A DNA stretch of 64,000 bases from Arcuatula senhousia (lineage: Eukaryota; Mollusca; Bivalvia; Mytilida; Mytilidae), in NCBI GenBank assembly GCA_963971305.1, contig CAXARO010000899.1:62001-126000 (forward strand), written 5' to 3'. The first letter of the stretch is position 1; every line of letters starts with the position of its first letter. The notes below the pieces were generated by a model. It saw only the letters and a program-made list of their open reading frames with translations. It did no database searches and was not told where the DNA came from. Made by a program: the position numbers and the translations under genes. Shown here in pieces: positions 1 through 11,400 of this stretch.

Positions 1-399
1 ATATCAAAATACCATACGTTTAACAGCTAAACACAGTCAATATGAGATAATACCGGTTATGTACATTATGTTTGTATCAGAAACCAATGGACCATTGAAC
101 AATTCGATCATTACTAGAGGTGTTTGTTTTAAAGCGGCTGAAAAACCAACACTAATGCTGTGTATAATATTAAAGGTTATAAATATGATACCGAATGGAG
201 ATGATCATACTCAAATGTCAAAAATGAAAAGATCAAAAGGATATCGACACACCAATATATTGAAGACTGCAATGCTCCTGACTTTTTATATACAATTAAA
301 AAGAAATGGTATATTTATCCAGGTTTTTCGTGCAAAACCTCATCGGAAAGGAAATGCTCAGAAAAGTTTCATTTTAAAACCCACCGTGATCATACCAAC
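1..399. other. Left edge, no gene recognised
   Basis: AT-rich sequence left of the tetraspanin loop exon. The rest of that gene (end of the large loop, fourth membrane segment) would be expected here or beyond the window edge, but I could not recognise it. The small ORFs here look like chance. Confidence 0.4.
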
Positions 400-588
400 C
401 TGATCATAAAACGAGTTGCTGGTCGTTGGTGATGTGGTACAGGGATCATTAGCGTACAGTGCCCCGCTCACTATATCGGCCCCTTTACAGCAATGCCCTG
501 GTATGAGACGCGCTCCTCTACTGCTCTGCCATTTTGATTTGACAAAATCGTCTATTTCTGATTGTTTGTTCACCCCGCAACATTTAAA
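400..588 (-). CDS. Tetraspanin large extracellular loop exon
   Basis: This minus-strand stretch of 63 codons starts after an acceptor (TTTATTTCAG) and ends at a GTTGGT donor, phase 0 at both ends. It begins Phe-Lys-Cys-Cys-Gly, the CCG signature of the tetraspanin large extracellular loop. It continues with Pro-Gly-His-Cys-Cys, equivalent to the family PxSCC motif, and a further Cys in Asn-Asp-Pro-Cys. Tetraspanins are four-pass membrane scaffolds. The first and second membrane segments appear to be encoded by exons at 4107-4166 and 3374-3679 on the same strand. No exon for the third membrane segment was found between, so the gene may be broken. The family call is firm; whether it is functional is open. 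Confidence 0.7.
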
Positions 589-814
589 CTGAAATAAAGC
601 ATTTTACATGATGAACTTTTGATTTCGTTTTGTAGCTGTTTCACAAGCATGGATAACACTCAGTCTGGACAGAACAAGGAAATTGTTGTGCCTGTACGAA
701 ACCATTGACTTAAGACAGGTGATTAAGTGACAAATTTTTAACTGAGACTAGAAGATATTGAGGAATATTGAATAAAAAACATTTAACGAAAAAGTTCTCG
801 TTGACAAAAGTAAC

Positions 815-1065
815 TCTTAATTGACACCAATTGCGAGGATGGTCACAAGGAATCGGATGCATGACTTTCAAAGGGATGAAAATAGATTGCCCCGTGTATG
901 GGAGAACAATACCCCATGTACGTTAAAAACCCATTTGTAGAGTTCGATATGAGTAGGCTCTATGGGGGCGCTACAAAGGCCACATTCGCATGCAATCCGG
1001 TAGCTTGAGAGAAATTCACATAAGCACTATATATCTATAAGCTTGTTTCCAAATGCAGGATAAAT
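815..1065 (+). repeat. Dispersed SINE-like repeat, copy 1
   Basis: About 240 bp that align along their length with 16268-16500. Shared landmarks are GCGAGGATGGTC, CCCGTGTATG, CAATACCCCATG and a run around AGTAGGCTC. Related pieces occur at 28150-28475 and 31490-32100. Repetition is seen directly; the SINE label is an inference. Confidence 0.6.
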
Positions 1066-2234
1066 AAATAATTATTAAACCATAATCATTTATGAGAAAG
1101 ATCCGTCATTTTCTAATTATTTGAATTGGGAAATCTTTATTCTTTGAATATTGTGATTGACTCATGAAAGTTCAAACCCTCTGTCTGATGTTATATGACC
1201 CCACTCCAAATGTTAGTTACCATAACAAACAGTGCATTCCACGCTATTGTCATGGGTGAGCCTATCGCACCTTCGTACGTCGACAGAAGATCAAGCAAGG
1301 TACCTTTCACAGTATCATTCATCTGAATTAAAGAAAGAAAAAATGTATATTGGTTTGCTTTTTTTGAGAATATTGATAATGAATTCTGCCGTTAATATTC
1401 GGGGCTTCCGAATTTTTCTGCCTTGTACACAATTGTTTGTTAAAGGATTTAATATTTAGACAATTGGTTCAAAAGTTAAGATTGATTTGTCGTTGTTTTT
1501 TTTAACCAGCAGGAATTGCTTATCTTTATAGAGTTAAAGAATTGATCTAATCCAAACACAAGAAAGCGTTGTTTTAAGTTTTGTTATATGCGTGTTTTAT
1601 GTTGTCTAGTATGTTTGTGTGTTTGTGCTGTAATTATCTATTGTGTCGGCTGATTTTGTCAATGTATTTTCTTTTCAAAATTCCGACATTTGCATTCGCA
1701 TATTATCCATTAAATAAAACTTGTCTGACCCGACACGAATTTTATTTTAACCAATAAAATATTTTTGAAATTTTCTGATGGTCATAGGGAGCAACCATTT
1801 GGTAGGGTATGGATATTTTTTCGTCCTGCCTTTATATTTTCGGAAAAATCTGAGCCTGGATTTTTTTTCGTGTGTGCGCACATGTTTTCGGCAATTTTTT
1901 ATATTTGAAAGCTATTATAAAATTTTCAGCCCAAACTACCATCCCGCCTTTTTTTTTAATTGAAAGCACTGTCCTGTATTTTTAGTTCTGGATTTTTGCA
2001 AACCTGCCTTTGTATTTCAAAATTCAACATAGCCAACCCCCTGATAAAAATCAAATAGTCGGTCCCTAAGTAAAGACTTGTTTAAAATATCCGGATTCTT
2101 TCATTGTACTGCACATGGTCGATATCCTCGGTGCTGGTTTCGAATTTTTCAGTCGATACTTTTGGCTTTCAATATTCCAATAATTTGATTCAATCGCTGC
2201 TGATATATAAAGCGGCATAGCGAACAAACAAAGA
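1066..2234. other. No gene recognised
   Basis: AT-rich intergenic or intronic sequence. About 1490-1730 weakly resembles the reverse of the R repeat family (AGCAGGAATTGCTTAT, CCGACATT). No tetraspanin third-membrane-segment exon was seen on the minus strand. Confidence 0.4.
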
Positions 2235-2395
2235 AGAAGCAATGTGACATTCAAATGTCAAAAGCCAGAAACGGCAAATCCAAATCGGCAACACACGTAC
2301 GAGAGCCATGAAAACAACACGAAGAAATAGCGAACAAAAACAAAAAATAATTGAATAGCAACCAACACGACTGAAGTCGTAAGTAAACTGGTAGC
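2235..2395 (+). repeat. R-family dispersed repeat fragment
   Basis: Carries the family landmarks CATTCAAATGTCAAAAGCC and ACTGAAGTCGTAAGTAAAC. The same pieces, in the same order, occur at 14595-14960, 30150-30375 and 31220-31480. Degenerate copy. Confidence 0.5.
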
Positions 2396-2540
2396 TTGTA
2401 CTTTTGTGTATTGTCTTAGTATTTCATACCTCAGATTTCAAGTCAGATATGAAGTACATAACGACAACTTCAGCTGCAGAAATCAACATCACAACTAAAG
2501 CATACTGAAAGAATAACAAATTATCAATACATTTAAACTA

Positions 2541-2815
2541 CATGGGGGCCTGGGTGGCCGAGTGGTCTAAGGCGATGGTTAAATACTACACTATTGATCA
2601 CTAGCCGATCGCCTCTGAGCTGGTTTTCGAGTCCCGTTTGTAATTTAACAAAAAGGGACTTCCCCAACTGTATGTGATTAGGTTTGTCAGTTACCTGCCC
2701 ACGGTCGGTGGTTTCCTCTGGGTACTCTGGTTTTTCCACCATTAAAACTGACCGCCCTATATGGCCCAGGTCCGTTGATAAGGGCGTTAAACACACACAC
2801 ACACACACACATATA
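2541..2815 (+). mobile_element. tRNA-derived SINE with (CA)n tail
   Basis: Begins with a tRNA-like head: GGGTGGCCGAGTGGTCTAAG matches a Ser/Leu-type box A, and GGTTTTCGAGTCCC matches box B. Then comes an unrelated body with GTGGTTTCCTCTGGGTACTC and CCACCATTAAAACTGACCG, ending GGCGTTAAACACACAC in a dinucleotide tail (about 2790-2812). Head, body and simple-repeat tail is the standard SINE layout. No intact tRNA gene: the sequence runs straight into the body after box B. Confidence 0.7.
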
Positions 2816-3373
2816 TATAAACTACAATCTTGATGTACGTTTTTATAGAGCTTTTGTATTGGCTTTCTGACCAGATTTGACATTCGCGAAATTGAACGTT
2901 GGAAACGCGATTGGTATGTTTAATAACCAAGAACTGATTACCCGTCCGAAACACATGAGTTCTCGTTTCTACGTAAATTGACCATGCTGATGCTGTTTAT
3001 TTGGTTTTCGTGTTGTCTTATGTGTAACCTGGTCTTGACATGCTTTCTCAGTCGGTCATTTGACATTTGAATGACGCTATTTTACTTCTTTGCTTTCTTA
3101 AACAGAAAAACATCGCGAATCTGCAGTCTGTCAGATACTGACAAATGTCATTTTATTTTTTTTAGTTTCTGACTACCAGAATCACTGGTTCGTACTTGTA
3201 ATATTGGTTGTTTGTTGATTACCATTGCATATTTATATTTTGTTATTGTCATGTAAATGGATCCCCATGTTCATTAACTCCATTTTTTCATTGTCTTTTT
3301 AATTAATAACATCTATATTTACTAACTCCATTGAACAAATATCACAGGCTTCATCAGAAAATATATATTATAC
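2816..3373. other. No gene recognised
   Basis: AT-rich sequence between the SINE and the tetraspanin second exon. A search by eye for a tetraspanin third-membrane-segment exon on the minus strand found none. Confidence 0.4.
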
Positions 3374-3679
3374 CAATATTAAAAATAATCTCCATTTACA
3401 GCATGCTCCAACCAATCCAACGAACGCGACGCCGATGACAGCGCCACCGGAAGCTATGATTGCCTTCCCAACCATGTCAAGGATTTGGTACATATTAAGG
3501 TCAAGGCCAGGTATGTTGATTCCTATACTTTCCAGTAAGGGAAGAATCTGGTCTTGCAGGATTGTCAGGTACTCTCCGCCAAAACTTTCTCCTTCTGATT
3601 GGAACAAGACGCCACCATAGACCAACAAACTTCCTGCTATCTACAAAGTTCATCTTTGGCGTGGAGATTAAAACGATGC
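3374..3679 (-). pseudogene. Tetraspanin exon 2 (EC1 and second membrane segment), frame broken
   Basis: On the minus strand, after a GATAG acceptor, one frame reads Gly-Ile-Val-Leu-Ile-Ser-Thr and then a stretch around Val-Asp-Ser-Arg-Lys-Phe, the end of membrane segment 1 and start of the small loop. A frame shifted by one base then continues Leu-Val-Tyr-Gly-Gly-Val through to a second membrane segment. That segment ends Val-Gly-Ala-Cys-Cys-Lys-Trp-Arg, a typical tetraspanin segment-2 ending. A weak donor (GTATAA) follows. The frame switch falls near 3630-3645. The junction with the upstream exon is also off by one base (exon 1 ends in phase 0, this exon needs phase 1). Two frame problems suggest a pseudogene; an assembly indel is the alternative. 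Confidence 0.55.
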
Positions 3680-4106
3680 CTATCAAAATGCACACGAAAG
3701 GAAATTCCTTTTAAAAAAAAATCTGTATTTATATATTTTTTTTAGTTTTCTTTGAGTTTTGTGTTTGTTGTTGCATATTTCTTTTTAGTATTACCTTTTG
3801 TATTAACGTTTAAGGGTTTTTTTGTTGACTTTTCAGAATTTTGGTATTTAAATGCCCACTTAGTACCTTTGAATTGCATCTTGTACAAAATAAAAAATGT
3901 AGTTTTTTTTCATTTGCCATATTTGGATCGCGTCTTTTTATTGCAGTTGACGAAAAGTTATTCATAGAACTGCTTATGACTAAATCATGAAAATAAGAAT
4001 GAGACGAGTTGTATTATATTGCAAAACTGGGCATCTTAAAACATTTTGTTTTGATTTGCCCTTTAGCGATATCCTGTCCTCAATGAAATAAGCTATTAGG
4101 TCTTAC

Positions 4107-4166
4107 CATAAAGATTAAATTCAAGATGATCAAGAAGCACATCCCAAATTTTCCAACGCAATTCAT
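4107..4166 (-). CDS. Tetraspanin first exon (first membrane segment)
   Basis: ATG at 4166 (minus) opens 20 codons starting Met-Asn-Cys-Val-Gly-Lys-Phe-Gly and running into Phe-Leu-Ile-Ile-Leu-Asn-Leu-Ile-Phe. This is the short cytoplasmic Cys-Lys start and first transmembrane helix typical of tetraspanins. A good GTAAGA donor follows. Downstream pieces are at 3374-3679 and 400-588. The phase does not match the next exon as read, so the gene may not be functional. Confidence 0.55.
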
Positions 4167-4763
4167 TTTGTTGTTTAAAAGCAGCAAACAACTTAGGTAT
4201 GAAAAATATTTTTACGTTTTGAAGTATAATATTTTTCTTGGTTTTGCGTCTTCTGTTACTCTTAGTTTGATAATTACAAATGTGTAATTTGATACTTTAT
4301 TTTCTTGTGAGATTTCACAAAAATTACCATTTTAAAATAATCTGAATAGCGCTTTGGACATCATTAACACCCAAACTTTTATATGGGTATTCAAATTTCC
4401 GTATTGAGCTGCGAAAATTGTTTTATCATTTGCCAAATTGTAATTCAGAAGTATCACCTTTAAACAAATCTTAAACTAGCAAAATGTTGAAGTGTTTGAA
4501 TATTCCGAAGTATTCATGCGTGTTTTTTGTTTGTTTATGGCGATCACTTCAAACCCGTTTGTTTTTGATATAAGAAAAACAATGTTGCTGCATTTCCTTT
4601 ATTTTGATATCAGTGAAATAAAGCAAAATGAACTGAATGAGATTTACGATTATTAAAATACGCCTTAAAACTTGCTATTGATTAAAACATTTAAAAAATT
4701 GACCAAATGTTTAAATGCTGAATGTTTTGAGATGAAATTCATTGATGAGAATATATAACTTTG

Positions 4764-4955
4764 AGCAACGCTGATGTTGCCAAAACGTTGTCCACCTTAC
4801 ATTGAAAAGCTCGTTGAGCACTAAGGCAACATCCATTTTCAGCAAGGCTGATGTTGCAAAACATTGTCCATCTTACATTGAAAAGCTCAATGAGCGCTAA
4901 GGCAACGTCCATTTTCAGCAACGCTGATGTTGCCAAAACATTTTCCTCCTTACAT
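4764..4955 (+). repeat. Tandem repeat, about 77-bp unit, 2.5 copies
   Basis: Units start near 4764, 4841 and 4917. Each has GCTGATGTTGC, then TTACATTGAAAAGCTC and a run ending CCATTTTCAGCAA. The last unit runs into the Penelope-like coding remnant. Confidence 0.65.
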
Positions 4956-6740
4956 GACAAATATGTCGCTGTACCTGTAGATAAAACACCAAATAACACC
5001 ATTTTTATTTGTAAGAAACACTACATTGACTGTTTAACAGCTGAATTAGGGGTTGATTGTACCAGCAATAGCAACACATACACAGCAACAACACTGTCTA
5101 ATAATGACAATCACAAATCCACATAAGCAGCGCTTCATTGCAGGGTCATCCAAATGTAGCACTAAACATCTTTCAGTTCCGTTAACTTCAACACTGACGG
5201 CAATAAAATCCGGCCTGCAGATATATTGCAATTGTTGTTATTCTAAAAATGGTGTCAATCACATGTGGATCCTGAAGATTTCGAAAGAACTTCCGGAAAT
5301 TCTTAATTCCAAATCAAGTTCATCTTGTAACATCATCAAAACTTTCGATTTCTCCGCACTTTACACTTCTATTCCACATGAACAACTGAAATCGCGATTG
5401 GCACAGCTGATTAAACGCAGCTTTTTCAGAAAGAATGGAAAATGCAGAAACAAATATCTGGTACTTTCTTTGTCATCAACGAGTCCAAGAAAAATAACAA
5501 ATTTATAGAAGACCAAATAATCGTCACGCTCAACTATTTCATTGACAACATATTTGTTCAAATTTCTGAACAAATTTCTCATCAACTACAAATCACAGTG
5601 ACTTGAAATTTGGTATATGACTTCAGTATGAGGTCCTATATCGCGAATACCGAAATTAGGTTTATCGAATATCTACTTCCTGTTTACCGAATTAGTATAA
5701 TTTCAACATTATTGGTAAATTGTTGAAAATTTTCTTAACTGTTTGTTTTTCAGCAACTTCAAATAACAGCGGCTTGACATTTGGTACATGTATATGACTT
5801 AAGTATGAGGTCCTTTATCGTAAGTACCGAAATAAGGTCTATCAGTTATTTACTTCCTGTCACAGACTTCAACTTTATTGATCAATAGTTGAAAACTTTC
5901 TCAGCAACTATAAATCACAGTGACTTGACATTTGGTACAATTAGTTCCTTTATCGCGAGTACTGAAATTAGGTCTGTCGGATATCTACTATCTGTTTATC
6001 GACGGATTCAAATTTCAACATTACTGGTCTATTGTTGAAAATTTTCATTACAGTTTTCTCAGCAAGTTCTCATCACAGGAACTTGATATTTGACTCCAGT
6101 ATGATGTCTTTTGTCGCTACTATCGAAATTAGATCTGATGGATAAATACTTGTACTTCCTGTTTAATCATGGCTTGGCCAATTTAGGGGATAAGCGGGGG
6201 TATACTGAATGAGCAGTGGCTCACAGTTTCCTTATTAAGCACCTTTGCTTGCTTACTTTTTACAATCTTACAATCACTTCTAGACAAAAAAGGTTGTAGA
6301 CTAGCTCTCTCTTTTAACCTCACGTTCTGTTATATTGATGATGTCATTTCACTGAACAATAGTCGTTTCGGTTACTATCTCCATCTTATATATCCTCAGG
6401 AACTTGAGATAAAGGACACAACGGATTCTAGGAAGTCTAGTTCATATTTAGATCTACATCTCGAAATTGACTCTCAGGGAAGACTTTCAACAAAGCTCTA
6501 TGACAAACGTGATGGCTTCAACTTTCCAACCGTCAACCTTCTTTTCTTGTGTAGCAACATTCCGTCCACTCCAGCTTATGGAGTTAACGTATCACAAGTG
6601 CTTGGTTATTCCAGATCTTGCGGGACTTAAATCCATTTCCTTAGCAGAGCGTAAAGTATGACACAAAAATTACTTATACAAAGTTATGTTGCCCCTTGTC
6701 TTTACTCAAGAAATTTTACAGAAGACATCATACACTCATT
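4941..6740 (+). pseudogene. Penelope-like reverse transcriptase remnant, copy 1
   Basis: Broken coding sequence in several frames. About 4941-5126 gives Asp-Lys-Tyr-Val-Ala-Val-Pro-Val-Asp-Lys and His-Tyr-Ile-Asp-Cys-Leu. About 5115-5510 gives the Met-Trp-Ile-Leu-Lys and Thr-Phe-Asp-Phe-Ser-Ala-Leu-Tyr-Thr-Ser-Ile-Pro-His block. About 6270-6650 gives Tyr-Ile-Asp-Asp-Val and Tyr-Asp-Lys-Arg-Asp. The order matches copy 2 on the minus strand at 14809-15818. The middle is replaced by tandem repeats at 5584-6190. Frameshifts and stops make it non-functional. Assignment to the Penelope-like group is from remembered family sequence style; no GIY-YIG endonuclease was recognised. Confidence 0.7.
5584..6190 (+). 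repeat. Diverged tandem repeat, about 150-170-bp unit, interrupting the RT remnant
   Basis: About four units. Each has CACAGTGACTTGA or a variant, TTTGGTAxATGACTT, GAGGTCCT, a CGAAATTAGGT run, CTACTTCCTGTTTA, and a TTGTTGAAAATTTTC end. Starts are near 5584, 5755, 5905 and 6065. Related single units occur at 38155-38300 and, reversed, at 49020-49170. Confidence 0.6.
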
Positions 6741-6924
6741 GACAATTATGGGATTTCAATCGCTAATGTGAGTGCAGGTGTTTGTTTGTCATATGTGACT
6801 ATTTCAGGACTGGGTTTGAATTATATGCATTTTATTTAGACCATGGGCCAAATGCAGAACCGTGAACAGCGCCTACTAGCCTCGTTGAAGGCTGCTGACG
6901 GTAGTCCATTGCTTTTTTTCTAAA

Positions 6925-7215
6925 TTGCCGCTTGTTATGTGGGCTGTGTCGCGTACACTTTTTCCACATCGCATTGTTTTCTATTTACCGGATTGATACA
7001 CTGAATTGACGTTTGGCAGTGCGACGGGTGTACAATAGCAAGCAGGAACTGCTTACTCTTCCGGGGTACCTGAGTTCACCCTCGTTACGATTGAGTCGCG
7101 TTGTTTATTGCTATTCAGTTGCTTTTGTATTTCTGTATTTTATTTTGTCGATCTGTTCTCATTGGTGTTTACTGGTTTTGTCTCTGCCCTTTTGAACTTT
7201 CGACATTCGTATGCC
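6925..7215 (-). repeat. R-family dispersed repeat, reverse copy
   Basis: Reverse of the R family: CGACGGGTGTACAATAGCA, GAACTGCTTACTCTTCCGG, CTGAGTTCACCC and finally GAACTTTCGACATTCGTATG. The 60-residue ORF here is part of the repeat, not a gene. Confidence 0.65.
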
Positions 7216-7495
7216 CCATTGTAACAAGATTATGATTCAAATAATGTAAACCAACTAATGTTCGCGAGTTCTTTATTTTGCGTTTTTATGTCAGGGGGAA
7301 ATTTCTGGTCTATTTATTTTCGCGATAATTCGTTACAACAATTAAAATAACCAAAATAAAATCGGACACGAAATTTCTGGGTTAGTGTTATGAATCAATC
7401 TTGAGAATTAAAAATTCAACGCTTTAATCGAAAACTAGGGGATGGTGTCAAAGTTTAGGGCGAAAGTTGATAAATTGGGTCAAAATAGAACAAGA
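7216..7495. other. No gene recognised
   Basis: Unremarkable AT-rich sequence leading into the telomere-like block. Confidence 0.4.
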
Positions 7496-7915
7496 AGTTT
7501 AGGTTAGGGTTTGGGTTAAGGTTAGAGGTTAGGGTTAGAGTTAAGGATAGAGTTAGGGTTAGGGTTAAGGTCAGAGGTAAGGGTTAGGATTAGGGTTAGA
7601 GTTGGGGTTAGAGTTAGGGTTTGTGTAAGGACAAGGCTTGTGTTGTATTTATGTTTAAGGTTAGTGCTTGGGTTAGGGTTAGGGTTAGGGCTATGGTTAT
7701 TGGTGGGTGTTGAGGTTAGGGATAGGGTTTTATAAGGGGTTAAGTATGGGTGAGGGTTTTGGCATTGGCAACAATTATTGTAAAAATAATGGCTAAAGCT
7801 ATAAACCTTTAGATTGGTGCTTAAGTTAGGGTGAGGGATAGAGTTAAGGGTTATGCGAAGAAACATGTAAATGCGTCATGCTAAGATAGGGTTGAAGGTT
7901 GGGTTAGGGTTAAAA
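7496..7915 (+). repeat. Interstitial TTAGGG-like telomeric repeat
   Basis: Many copies of GGGTTA with variants (GGTTAAGG, GAGTTAGGG, GGATAGGG) across about 400 bp, with short perfect runs such as three TTAGGG at 7673-7690. TTAGGG is the telomere unit of molluscs. The block is degenerate, so it is an old interstitial array, not a live chromosome end. The 114-residue minus ORF through it is an artefact. Confidence 0.75.
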
Positions 7916-8435
7916 CTGAAAGGTTATATTTTTTGTCCTTCCAAAAGTCATGAGGTATCGGCATATCGACCTCGCAAAACTTGTTAACTATGTCTTCCTT
8001 GATGACCAAATATGTCTGTGGATTCAGTCGTATATTATGTGGACCTCTCGACCCCGTCGAGCTTTAGAATTTGTCGACTGAGTCCATTCATGCAGTATGT
8101 TGGTTGTACTGAAGGACGTGATAATGAAATTGAAATCTAGGATCAGGTGAAGGTTGATTTTGTTGAAAGTTTTTTTTTATATAAGATCTTTTGTATACAA
8201 GACCTAAATTAAAAGACTAATAGATACAATTTGTAAAAAAATGTAAGAGAAGATGAAAAAGAAGAACTTTGTCAGTGATCGAAGTTTAATACAAAACAGA
8301 ACAGTTCGACTGACAGAAAGTAAGGTTATGCCATTAAATCATCATGGTTGAAGTGAAAATTTTAATTGAAAAACGTAGTCAAAATCGAAACCTGGTTGAA
8401 ACTTCCGTCTTTTCTGTAATACGTAAACGAAGTTA
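7916..8435. other. No gene recognised
   Basis: About 0.5 kb between the telomere-like block and the minisatellite. No conserved coding was seen. Confidence 0.4.
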
Positions 8436-11400
8436 TGACCATCGTGTACATTGTACCAAGCTATGACCAGCTTGTACCAAGTTATGACCATATTGTACCA
8501 AGTTATGACCATCTTGTACCAAGTTATGGCCATCTTTTATCAAGTTATGACCAGCTTGTACCACGTTATGACCAGCTTGTACCACGTTATGACCATCTTG
8601 TACCAAGTTATGACCAGCTTGTACCACGTTATGACCATCTTGTACCAAGTTATGACCAGCTTGTACCAAGTTATGACCATCTTGTACCAAGTTATGACCA
8701 TCTTGTACCAAGTTATGACAGGCTTGTACCAAGTTATGATCATCTTGTACCAAGTTATGACCATCTTGTACCACGTTATGACCAGCTTGTACCAAGTTAT
8801 GACCAGCTTGTACCAAGTTATGACCAGCTTGTACCTAGTTATATCCAGCTTGTGCCACTTTATGACCATCTTGTACCAAGTTATGATCATCTTGTACCAA
8901 GTTATTACCAGCTTGTACCAAGTTATGACCAGCTTGTACCAAGTTATGATCATCTTGTACCAAGTTTAACCATTTTGTACCAAGTTATGACCATCTTGTA
9001 CCACGTTATGACCATCTTGTACCAAGTTATGACCATCTTGTACCTAGTTATATCCAGCTTGTGCCACTTTATGACAAGCTTGTACCAAGTTATGACCATC
9101 TTGTACCAAGTTACGACCAGCTTGTACCAAGTTATGACCATCTTGTACCAAGTTATGACCAGCTTGTACCAAGCAACGACCAGCTTGTACCAAGTTATGA
9201 CCAAGTTATGACCATCTTGTGCCAAGTTATGACCATCTTGTACCAAGTTTAGACCATCTTGTACCACGTTTTGACCAGTTTGTACCAAGTTATGACCAGC
9301 TTGTACCAAGTTATGATCATCTTGTACCAAGTTATGACCAGCTTGTACCAAGTTATGACCAGCTTGTACCACGTTATGACCAGCTTGTACCACGTTATGA
9401 CCATCTTGTACCAAGTTATGACCAGCTTGTACCAAGTTTAACCATCTTGTACCAAGTTATGACCAGCTTGTACCAAGTAATGACCATCTTGTTCCAAGTT
9501 ATGACCAGCTTGTACCAAGTTATGATCATCTTGTACCAAGTTATGACCATCTTGTACCAAGTTTAACCATCTTGTACCAAGTTATGATCATCTTGTACCA
9601 AGTTATGACAGGCTTGTACCAAGTTATGACCAGCTTGTACCACGTTATGACCATCTTGTACCAAGTTATGACCATCTTGTACCAAGTTATGACCAGCTTG
9701 TACCAAGTTATGATCATCTTGTACCAAGTTATGACCAGCTTGTACCAAGTTATGACCAGCTTGTACCAAATTATGACCAGCTTGTACCAAGTAATGACCA
9801 TCTTGTACCAAGTTATGTCAGGCTTGTACCAAGTTAAGACCAGCTTGTACCAAGTTTAACCATCTTGTACCAAGTTATGACCAGCTTGTACCAAGTAATG
9901 ACCATCTTGTACCAAGTTATGACCAGCTTGTACCACGTTATGATCATCTTGTACCAAGTTATGACCAGCTTGTACCAAGTTTAACCATCTTGTACCAAGT
10001 TATGACCAGCTTGTACCAAGTAATGACCAGCTTGTACCAAGTAATGACCAGCTTGTACCAAGTAATGACCATCTTGTACCAAGTTATGATCATCTTGTAC
10101 CAAGTTATGACCAGCTTGTACCAAGTTTAACCATCTTGTACCAAGTTATGACCAGCTTGTACCAAGTAATGACCAGCTTGTACCAAGTAATGACCAGCTT
10201 GTACCAAGTAATGACCATCTTGTACCAAGTAATGACCAGCTTGTACCAAGTAATGACCAGCTTGTACCAAGTAATGACCATCTTGTACCAAGTTATGTCA
10301 GGCTTGTACCAAGTTATGACCAGCTTGTACCAAGTAATGACCATCTTGTACCAAGTTATGATCATCTTGTACCAAGTAATGACCAGCTTGTACCAAGTAA
10401 TGACCATCTTGTACCAAGTTATGACCATCTTGTACCAAGTTTAACCATCTTGTACCAAGTTATGATCATCTTGTACCAAGTTATGACAGGCTTGTACCAA
10501 GTTATGACCAGCTTGTACCACGTTATGACCATCTTGTACCAAGTTATGACCATCTTGTACCAAGTTATGACCAGCTTGTACCAAGTTATGATCATCTTGT
10601 ACCAAGTTATGACCAGCTTGTACCAAGTTATGACCAGCTTGTACCAAGTTATGACCAGCTTGTACCAAGTAATGACCATCTTGTACCAAGTTATGTCAGG
10701 CTTGTACCAAGTTAAGACCAGCTTGTACCAAGTTTAACCATCTTGTACCAAGTTATGACCAGCTTGTACCAAGTAATGACCATCTTGTACCAAGTTATGA
10801 CCAGCTTGTACCACGTTATGATCATCTTGTACCAAGTTATGACCAGCTTGTACCAAGTTTAACCATCTTGTACCAAGTTATGACCAGCTTGTACCAAGTA
10901 ATGACCATCTTGTACCAAGTTATGTCAGGCTTGTACCAAGTTAAGACCAGCTTGTACCAAGTTTAACCATCTTGTACCAAGTTATGACCAGCTTGTACCA
11001 AGTAATGACCATCTTGTACCAAGTTATGACCAGCTTGTACCACGTTATGATCATCTTGTACCAAGTTATGACCAGCTTGTACCAAGTTTAACCATCTTGT
11101 ACCAAGTTATGACCAGCTTGTACCAATGACCATCTTGTACCAAGTTATGACCATCTTGTACCAAGTTATGACCAGCTTGTACCAAGTTTAACCATCTTGT
11201 ACCAAGTTATGACCAGCTTGTACCAAGTAATGACCATCTTGTTCCAAGTTATGACCATCTTGTACCAAGTTATGACCAGCTTGTACCACGTTATGATCAT
11301 CTTGTACCAAGTTATGACAGGCTTGTACCAAGTTATGACCAGCTTGTACCAAGTTTAACCATCTTGTACCAAGTTATGACCAGCTTGTACCAAGTAATGA

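Noticed and set aside
2066..2254. 62-codon minus ORF with a hydrophobic start as a possible tetraspanin third segment or signal peptide
   Set aside because: The hydrophobic part does not match tetraspanin segment 3, and no splice sites in the right place were seen.
2547..2640. tRNA gene (Ser/Leu type)
   Set aside because: The 3' acceptor stem is not found after box B and the sequence runs into a SINE body and (CA)n tail.
7522..7866. 114-codon ORF rich in Asn, Pro, Thr and Leu
   Set aside because: It is the translation of TTAGGG-like repeats.
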